From the NCBI GenBank assembly GCA_030632725.1, contig DAOVUF010000169.1, positions 1 through 10,470 on the forward strand: a stretch of DNA of 10,470 nt, in the 5' to 3' direction. A model generated the notes under the pieces. That model was not told the origin of the DNA, did no database searches, and saw nothing but the letters and a program-made list of their open reading frames with translations. This document shows, piece after piece, positions 6,073 to 10,470 of the stretch; position 1 is the first letter of the stretch; every line of letters starts with the position of its first letter. This DNA comes from QNES01 sp023143415. GTDB taxonomy: Bacteria > Pseudomonadota > Gammaproteobacteria > Beggiatoales > Beggiatoaceae. A program made the position numbers and the translations under genes.

Positions 6073-7338
6073 CTATCGCTTATCAGGAAAATATTCTGAC
6101 CAATAACTGGTTAAATCAAAACCCTTCAATTTAAAGCTCAGACCAAATCTTAATTCTTTTTTGCCCCGCTCTTGGATGGTATCGCGACTTTGCTCAATAT
6201 TAGAAATATGGGGTTGTTTGCTTAATGTTTCTATCAGTTTATTTGGACTAGGGCTATAACCTTCAAGTTTGATAACGCCCTCTTCCATTTTAAAGCTAAC
6301 AATCCAACTGTCTTTAGGAATCAGTGTGTCCAAAATTTCAAGGACGGCAATCACTTTTTGTTGAGGAAAATGTTTGATGGGACCAATTTTTTCTTCAATT
6401 TCTCCTACTTCAGCACGTAATTGACTGACATTGACTGTGCGACGTTTTAAATCAACTAATTGTTCTTTAAGCTGTTTTTCATAATCTATCGCAAAGTAAA
6501 TGCCTCCCATAATACCTGCAACAAACAATACGAGAAGGGCAGTTAGGCGCAGCCGCTTTTTTTTCCGCGCTTTTTGTGCCATACGTGATACTGCGCTGGG
6601 CGGGAAAAAGCTATAATCATACGCCGCTGGGGGTGGAACGGGCAATTCGTTCCAATCATTCACACTCGTTTTATGCACTTCTTTGACATCGTGGCTGAAA
6701 GTTGACAGCTTTTCATCCCATTGCTGCTTAAATTCAGTGGTGTCGCAATCCAATTTAGAGGTTTGCAGCCAACGTCGAATAACATTGTTGGACCATTCCA
6801 GACAGGTGATGGTGTTCTCATCTTCGTCATACACCTGGTAATCTATTGCTCTGCGCGGTAAAAGGACTAAGGGGCGTGGTAGAATACATTTTAGAAAAAA
6901 ACCTTCTTTATCAAAGGCTTGCCACAATTCTTCTGTCCGTTTGGCAGATATCCAGAGGGCATAAGTTTGTTCATCATCGACAGGTGCTTGTACGGCAAGT
7001 AGTAATTGTTCTGTCATGCCCGGCAAAAGTGTTGGCAATTGTAGATTGACCACATTTTTAAGATTTTGCTCAGTAATGGCTGCAGGAGGTAGCTTTAATT
7101 GAGTGGCAATAAATTCTGAACTGGGCAAAGCGAGTGCAATCTGTGATTGTTTAGTGGTTCGAGGTAATAAGCGTCGCGCTGCTTCAGCTAATTCTGTGGG
7201 GGTTAGTTTAAATAAGGATTCATCGGGTTGTGCGATGAGTTTTTGGTCTTTGGTATGTAATAACGTTGTACCATGTACAATCAGGCAAATATCGCAAGAA
7301 ATATTTTTTTTACGTCGTTTTTTGATTCGTTTAGACAT
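6073..7338 (-). CDS. GspL/PilN-like bitopic inner-membrane protein
   Basis: The product is 421 residues. A very basic start (KRIKKRRKK) leads into a cytoplasmic region of about 250 residues resembling the partial actin-like fold of GspL and PilM proteins (SQIALALPSSEFIATQLKLP at 65-84). Next comes a proline-rich linker (ELPVPPPAA), a basic stop (RKKKRLR) and one transmembrane segment at about 265-284. After it a short coiled coil (KQLKEQLVDLKRRTVNVSQLR begins it, 288 onward) precedes a PilN-type domain with LIPKDSWIVSFKMEEGVIKLEGY at about 339-361. This order is that of GspL or of a PilM-PilN fusion, proteins linking a cytoplasmic ATPase to the periplasmic part of type II secretion or type IV pili. 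No GspM, GspK or pilO follows; a hairpin ends the unit, so it is an orphan here. The ribosome binding site is weak. Confidence 0.7.
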   Translation of the reverse strand: MSKRIKKRRKKNISCDICLIVHGTTLLHTKDQKLIAQPDESLFKLTPTELAEAARRLLPRTTKQSQIALALPSSEFIATQLKLPPAAITEQNLKNVVNLQLPTLLPGMTEQLLLAVQAPVDDEQTYALWISAKRTEELWQAFDKEGFFLKCILPRPLVLLPRRAIDYQVYDEDENTITCLEWSNNVIRRWLQTSKLDCDTTEFKQQWDEKLSTFSHDVKEVHKTSVNDWNELPVPPPAAYDYSFFPPSAVSRMAQKARKKKRLRLTALLVLFVAGIMGGIYFAIDYEKQLKEQLVDLKRRTVNVSQLRAEVGEIEEKIGPIKHFPQQKVIAVLEILDTLIPKDSWIVSFKMEEGVIKLEGYSPSPNKLIETLSKQPHISNIEQSRDTIQERGKKELRFGLSFKLKGFDLTSYWSEYFPDKR

Positions 7339-7343
7339 TTTCA

Positions 7344-7406
7344 GTTATCAATTAGTGTTTAATGTGAATTAAGGATTGAAATTTTGGAATTATTGGAGTT
7401 CAAGTC
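7344..7406. other. Leader of the GspL-like gene with short repeat words
   Basis: This stretch holds GTTATCAATTA (7344-7354), related to the 15-mers at 1246-1345, and TTGGAGTTCAA (7393-7403), which also occurs in the tandem array at 9335-9345. No clear promoter was found. It joins directly to the 130-bp-period duplication. Confidence 0.35.
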
Positions 7407-7665
7407 AAAGTCAAAACCAGACCTGGCAGGTTCAAAAGAAAACCTGCCAGGTCAAAATCAAGTTGAGTCGCTGCTCTTGACCTGCCAGGTTTTGTTTTAA
7501 CCTGGCAGGTCTGGTTTTAAAGTCTTTCCTTAATATAAAGTCAAAACCAGACCTGGCAGGTTCAAAAGAAAACCTGCCAGGTCAAAATCAAGTTGAGTCG
7601 CTGCTCTTGACCTGCCAGGTTTTGTTTTAACCTGGCAGGTCTGGTTTTAAAGTCTTTCCTTAATA
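7407..7665. repeat. Exact 129-bp tandem duplication overlapping the end of the GT2 gene
   Basis: Bases 7407-7535 and 7537-7665 are identical by eye at every position, a 129-bp unit repeated at a period of 130. Copy 2 covers the last 19 bases of the glycosyltransferase CDS (stop at 7647-7649), so copy 1 is a second copy of those codons without a gene. Each unit holds four 11-mers of form ACCTGSCAGGT, at 7421, 7442, 7480 and 7500 and again 130 bp later. Neighbouring 11-mers pair as perfect 12-13-bp hairpins, and the outer pair form a longer stem with one mismatch, so each unit can fold as a cruciform or cloverleaf. CCTGGCAGG palindromes are, from memory, frequent in Beggiatoa-type and cyanobacterial genomes. 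Confidence 0.95.
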
Positions 7666-9281
7666 CTCAGATTCAACCCCATATCTGCGAGTTCCAAAGT
7701 TAAGTGGGAGTTATAATAAGGATCACCTTGCTTTAACCAGACCATCCATTGTTCAGTAAAACGTTGATGGTCAATTTCTGACCACATTTCTGGGGTTTGC
7801 CACTCTGTTGCCAGAAAGCGGGCATACGGGGTATATACGATGCGCGTACCAGAAGTTAAAGCCCGTAGTGAAAAGTCTAGTAGTGCGTATGGACCAATAT
7901 AATCGACATTTAATCCCTCTAAGCGTTGCCATAGAGCGCGTTCAAGCACATAGCAAGCCGGATGTGGACTGCTAACATTTCGCATAATAGCTGTTACTGC
8001 CATATAGCAAGGCGCATTTTCTGGGAATCCGGCATAAAGTGCTAATGGTATGCCATTGGGACGTTGTACCAATCCTGCGTGTAATAAATGCCCTTGGTTG
8101 TCAAGCACTTTGCCCGTTACCATGCCGACAGCGGCAATTTGTAACCAAGACGTTAATTCTGTTAGCGCGTCTTTGTCTATTATCTGTACATTGGGTCCTA
8201 ATATGACTAAATAATCGTAGTTCGTCTCTCGTTCAAAATGGTTATTAACTTGTACAGCATAATCTTGTAGCGTGCTTAAATGCAATACTTGATAAGTGCC
8301 AGGTGACGGATTGAGGCGTACCCGATAATGCCCTCGCCATAATTCTTTGTTTTCACTGACATGAGCTTGTAATCCTCGTTGTTTTAAAGTGTCTTGAAGT
8401 GCTTGTACACCTGTAGTATAAACATATTCTTTCACATTTTGTTCCATTGCCACTGATTGCTTATGTTGTCGCCAGTGGTATAAGACTTTAGAAATATGTT
8501 GCACTTTGGGTTCTTTTTCTGCACTCGCCCGCAAAATCAAATCATAATCTTGAGAGCCTTCTAAACCGATACGCACTCCGCCTAATTGTTCCAGTCGTTT
8601 TCGCTGATACACGACTAAATGAAATAAATAATTACCCGATAGTAGCGTTTCAGGTGACCAATCTGGCTTGAATAGGTGCATAAAGCGAAAACCACGTTCT
8701 GAGAGCGAATCACGATCTGAGTAAATAATCTCAGTGTCAGGATGGTTTCGTAGCGTTTCTGCTACATGATATAGGGCATCGGGTGCAAGGCGATCATCAT
8801 GATCTAAAAAGACAATGTAGTCGCCGCAAGCCATCGCTAATGCTTGATTAGTCGCTTGACAAATCCCTTGATTACGAGGAAAGTGGCGCAAACGCAAACG
8901 AGAATCTTCTAAGACTAATGTTTGAAGACATTCCACTGTCGCAGGATTGTCACTACCATCATCGACTAAACACATTTCCCAGTCAGGATAGGCTTGGGTT
9001 TGTACAGAATAAATACATTCGCGTAAGTGATCGGGGTGAGTATTAAAAACAGGTGTCACAATACTCAAGAATGGACGATGTCGCCACGAAAGTGCTTTAT
9101 CACGCAATTGCTGCCAATCGTGTAAAGTCAAAAAACTGTGATGAAATAGCCAGGCTTGATATTCGATCCATTCACTGGAAGCCCAGCGTTTAAGTTCAGC
9201 TTCTGTCGGTTGACTTTTAGGATGAACTTTTGACTTTCTGGCTGAGCATTTTTGCCAATATTTTATGATGTTTTTTAACAT
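7647..9281 (-). CDS. GT2-family glycosyltransferase with a degenerate second GT domain
   Basis: The product is 544 residues. Residues 70-275 form a clear GT2 domain: PFLSIVTPVFNT (70-81), CLVDDGSDN (104-112), NQGICQATNQAL (137-148), YIVFLDHDDRLAPDAL with the metal-binding DxD at 160-163, and LEGSQDYDLILR (240-251) at the catalytic-base position. Such enzymes use nucleotide sugars in the cytoplasm to build O-antigen or capsule chains. Residues 355-495 resemble the second GT2 domain of two-domain polysaccharide enzymes (YDYLVILGPNVQI, AAVGMVTGKVLD, HAGLV, then GTRIVYTPYARFLATEW). The usual DVDLCLR is LLDFSLR and the usual HxES is absent, so it is probably inactive or structural. The first 65 residues, before the GT fold, are not recognised. 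The only nearby ATG is at 9281 and has a poor ribosome binding site. The last six codons lie in the tandem duplication. Confidence 0.88.
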   Translation of the reverse strand: MLKNIIKYWQKCSARKSKVHPKSQPTEAELKRWASSEWIEYQAWLFHHSFLTLHDWQQLRDKALSWRHRPFLSIVTPVFNTHPDHLRECIYSVQTQAYPDWEMCLVDDGSDNPATVECLQTLVLEDSRLRLRHFPRNQGICQATNQALAMACGDYIVFLDHDDRLAPDALYHVAETLRNHPDTEIIYSDRDSLSERGFRFMHLFKPDWSPETLLSGNYLFHLVVYQRKRLEQLGGVRIGLEGSQDYDLILRASAEKEPKVQHISKVLYHWRQHKQSVAMEQNVKEYVYTTGVQALQDTLKQRGLQAHVSENKELWRGHYRVRLNPSPGTYQVLHLSTLQDYAVQVNNHFERETNYDYLVILGPNVQIIDKDALTELTSWLQIAAVGMVTGKVLDNQGHLLHAGLVQRPNGIPLALYAGFPENAPCYMAVTAIMRNVSSPHPACYVLERALWQRLEGLNVDYIGPYALLDFSLRALTSGTRIVYTPYARFLATEWQTPEMWSEIDHQRFTEQWMVWLKQGDPYYNSHLTLELADMGLNLSIKERL

Positions 9282-9300
9282 GCTATGTGCCGTTTTGCGT

Positions 9301-9382
9301 TTTTTCCGTCCAACATTTTAGCTTTGGAGCATTTTTGGAGTTCAACGCTTCAGCTTTGGACGTTTTTTGGACTTCAACGCTT
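9301..9382. repeat. Degenerate 31-bp tandem array upstream of the GT2 gene
   Basis: Three head-to-tail units start at 9301, 9332 and 9363 with a 31-bp period; the third is cut after about 20 bases. Each begins with a T-run and shares words such as TTCAACGCTT and AGCTTTGGA. The stretch 9335-9360 matches one arm of the palindrome at 9804-9829 in 22 of 26 bases, so the array and the palindrome share an origin. It lies in the leader region of the GT2 gene. Confidence 0.65.
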
Positions 9383-9476
9383 TTTTATTTAATTTATTAA
9401 TTTTATGGATAATAATCAATAACTTACTATTTTTCATTAAAAATGGGGTGAAAATATTTTTCACTTTGTATAGCCA

Positions 9477-9599
9477 TGTAGGGTGGGCAAACGTGGTGTG
9501 CAACGGCATTCATCTCATTATCTCTGATATGGTATTTTTGAACGAGGTTTTGTTTTAACGTTTTGCCGTTGCACCGAAAAAACCGTTGCCCACCCTACA
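9477..9599. mobile_element. MITE-like element with TGTAGGGTGGGCAA terminal repeats
   Basis: Perfect 14-bp inverted ends lie at 9477-9490 and 9586-9599; they extend to 15 bp if the flanking A/T is counted. A second, inner inverted pair GTGCAACGGCA lies at 9498-9508 and 9564-9574. The 123-bp element has no credible coding frame. From memory, GTAGGGTGGGCAA ends are widespread in cyanobacteria and sulfur-bacterial genomes as non-autonomous elements; no target duplication is evident in the flanks (GCC and TTT). Confidence 0.7.
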
Positions 9600-9611
9600 T
9601 TTTACTAATTA

Positions 9612-9762
9612 AGTACAACGGATTTCAGAATACAACGGATTTTTTCACGAGTTGAATGGGAGCAACTGATTTCGAGGCAAAAGTTTTTTTAAAAGAAAAC
9701 ACTTTTGCCTCGAAACCAATCCTCAGATTAAAAATCCGTTGATTTCCTCAATCCGTTGTACT
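9612..9762. repeat. Nested three-part palindrome
   Basis: Three inverted pairs sit inside one another: AGTACAACGGATT (9612-9624 with 9750-9762), CAACGGATTTTT (9633-9644 with 9730-9741), and TTTCGAGGCAAAAGT (9670-9684 with 9701-9715). Unpaired segments separate them, so the whole forms an interrupted long stem of about 150 bp. The inner core and the terminal TGAGTACA word are shared with the 26-bp palindrome at 5697-5753. No coding frame lies inside. Confidence 0.75.
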
Positions 9763-9788
9763 CAGTTAGAGCAAGCTCCGGGTCACTG

Positions 9789-9901
9789 CCATTAAGTTAA
9801 GTCTTGGAGTCCAAACCTTCAGATTTGGATTATGTCGTTTAAAATCAAACACTTCCAAATCTGAAGGTTTGGACTCCAATACCATTCACCATTAAGCTAA
9901 G
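9789..9901. repeat. Perfect 26-bp palindrome flanked by 13-bp direct repeats
   Basis: Arms 9804-9829 and 9854-9879, beginning TTGGAGTCCAAACCTTCAG, are exact complements around a 24-base loop. CCATTAAGTTAAG (9789-9801) and CCATTAAGCTAAG (9889-9901) flank the structure in direct orientation with one difference. The right one includes the stop codon of the HAT-repeat gene. In that gene's mRNA the stem could serve as a transcript end, although no T-run follows. Confidence 0.8.
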
Positions 9902-10470
9902 GTTTTCCACATTTTTCTTCCCAGAATTGCCGCAATTTCAAGGCATTTTCGTCTTGGGGATTTTTGAAGAGGGCTTGTTGTAGGCGTTGTGCGGCTTCGT
10001 CACATTTTCCTTGGTTGATTAAGGTGGTGATGTCGTCTTCTGGTTTGGGTTGATTTTCTATTTTTCTTAAAGCATGAAGTATGTTAGGCGCGTTAGGGCA
10101 ATATTGTAAACCTTGTTGAGCGATTTTTTTTGCTTCACCAATATTGCCTTGCTTTTCCTCTAGTAAAGCCCAGGCTTGCCAAGTTGGGGCATCTTTAGAA
10201 TCAGCGACGGTGCCTTGATTAAATAACCAGCGTGCGGAGTATTTTTCGTCAACTTCACCAATATTGCCTTGCTTTTCCTCTAGTAAAGCCCAGGCTTGCC
10301 AAACTGGGGCATGTTTAGAATCAGCGACGGTGCCTTGATTAAATAACCAGCGTGCGGTGTATTTTTCGTCAACTTTACCAATATTCCCTTGCTTTTCCTC
10401 TAGTAAAGCCCAGGCTTGCCAAGTTGGGGCATCTTTAGAATCAGCGACGGTGCCTTGATTAAATAACCAG
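9897..10470 (-). CDS. C-terminal part of a HAT/TPR-like repeat protein (5' end outside window)
   Basis: The frame enters at the right edge and ends with TAG at 9899-9897, giving 190 visible residues. The first 112 are two full and one partial copy of a 40-residue unit: WLFNQGTVADSK, then a variable APTWQAW, ALLEEKQGNIGE, and VDEKYSAR. The W..W..LEE..GN...A spacing is that of HAT (half-a-TPR) helices, which form alpha-solenoid scaffolds for protein contacts. The last unit diverges into AKKIAQQGLQYCPNAP and a C-terminal TPR-like pair (LINQGKCDEAAQRLQQAL). At DNA level the units have an exact 120-bp period and differ at only one to five positions, implying recent duplication or gene conversion. 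The N-terminal part, which would show any enzymatic or signalling domain, is missing. No signal can be given for location. Confidence 0.8.
   Translation of the reverse strand, partial: WLFNQGTVADSKDAPTWQAWALLEEKQGNIGKVDEKYTARWLFNQGTVADSKHAPVWQAWALLEEKQGNIGEVDEKYSARWLFNQGTVADSKDAPTWQAWALLEEKQGNIGEAKKIAQQGLQYCPNAPNILHALRKIENQPKPEDDITTLINQGKCDEAAQRLQQALFKNPQDENALKLRQFWEEKCGKP
10141..10470. repeat. 120-bp coding tandem repeat
   Basis: Units start at 10141, 10261 and 10381; the last is cut by the window end after 90 bases. Units 1 and 2 differ at five of 120 bases, while units 1 and 3 differ at one of the 90 comparable bases. The array codes for the 40-residue HAT-like units and probably continues beyond the window. 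Confidence 0.95.

Noticed and set aside
6846..7372. Two plus-strand frames opposite the GspL-like gene
   Set aside because: Both are antisense shadows of a gene with clear domain order; neither has a ribosome binding site.
7407..7665. CRISPR array
   Set aside because: The repeats are internally palindromic, the unit is 129 bp with identical 'spacers', and no cas gene is near; it is a tandem duplication.
9367..9558. Plus-strand frame of 63 codons
   Set aside because: It runs across the tandem array and the MITE-like element, so its sequence is repeat-derived; no ribosome binding site.
10141..10470. Non-coding satellite or CRISPR-like array
   Set aside because: The 120-bp units keep an open frame with a meaningful 40-residue HAT-like pattern and end in a coding C-terminus.

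Overview
The window is AT-rich bacterial DNA and every supported gene lies on the minus strand, so reading order runs from right to left. The gene content fits a gammaproteobacterium: a GspL/PilN-type inner-membrane protein, GT2 glycosyltransferase, SQD1-type epimerase and PAPS-type sulfotransferase. Together with the density of short palindromic repeats and a long HAT/TPR-repeat protein, it suggests a large filamentous sulfur oxidiser (Beggiatoa/Thioploca/Thiomargarita type). That assignment is inference from style and memory; the window holds no rRNA or other marker gene.

Layout from right to left. (1) 9897-10470 is the C-terminal end of a HAT/TPR-like repeat protein whose 40-residue units are almost identical at DNA level. 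(2) 9301-9882 is a repeat island: a perfect 26-bp palindrome, a nested three-part palindrome, a MITE-like element with GTAGGGTGGGCAA ends, and a degenerate 31-bp tandem array. (3) 7647-9281 encodes a two-part GT2 glycosyltransferase. Its last codons are included in an exact 130-bp-period tandem duplication (7407-7665) that carries eight copies of an 11-bp near-palindrome. (4) 6073-7338 encodes a GspL/PilN-like bitopic protein, followed by a terminator-like hairpin. (5) 4924-5670 encodes a protein with a PD-(D/E)XK-like D...ExK motif and an N-terminal coiled coil, with a perfect hairpin on each side. (6) 177-4757 is a surface-glycan-type cluster: SQD1-like UDP-sulfoquinovose synthase, a putative DxD glycosyltransferase containing a C8 tract, a PAPS-type sulfotransferase and a nitroreductase-family protein. 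(7) At the left edge, the next gene of that cluster appears to be cut after nine codons by what looks like the end of an insertion sequence.

How the genes may work together: the SQD1-like enzyme would make UDP-sulfoquinovose from UDP-glucose and sulfite, the DxD protein could transfer a sugar, and the sulfotransferase could add sulfate to a glycan or another hydroxyl acceptor. This would give a sulfonated and/or sulfated glycolipid or surface polymer. The nitroreductase-like protein belongs to a type often seen in polysaccharide loci. The substrates are inference; the enzyme families are read from sequence motifs.
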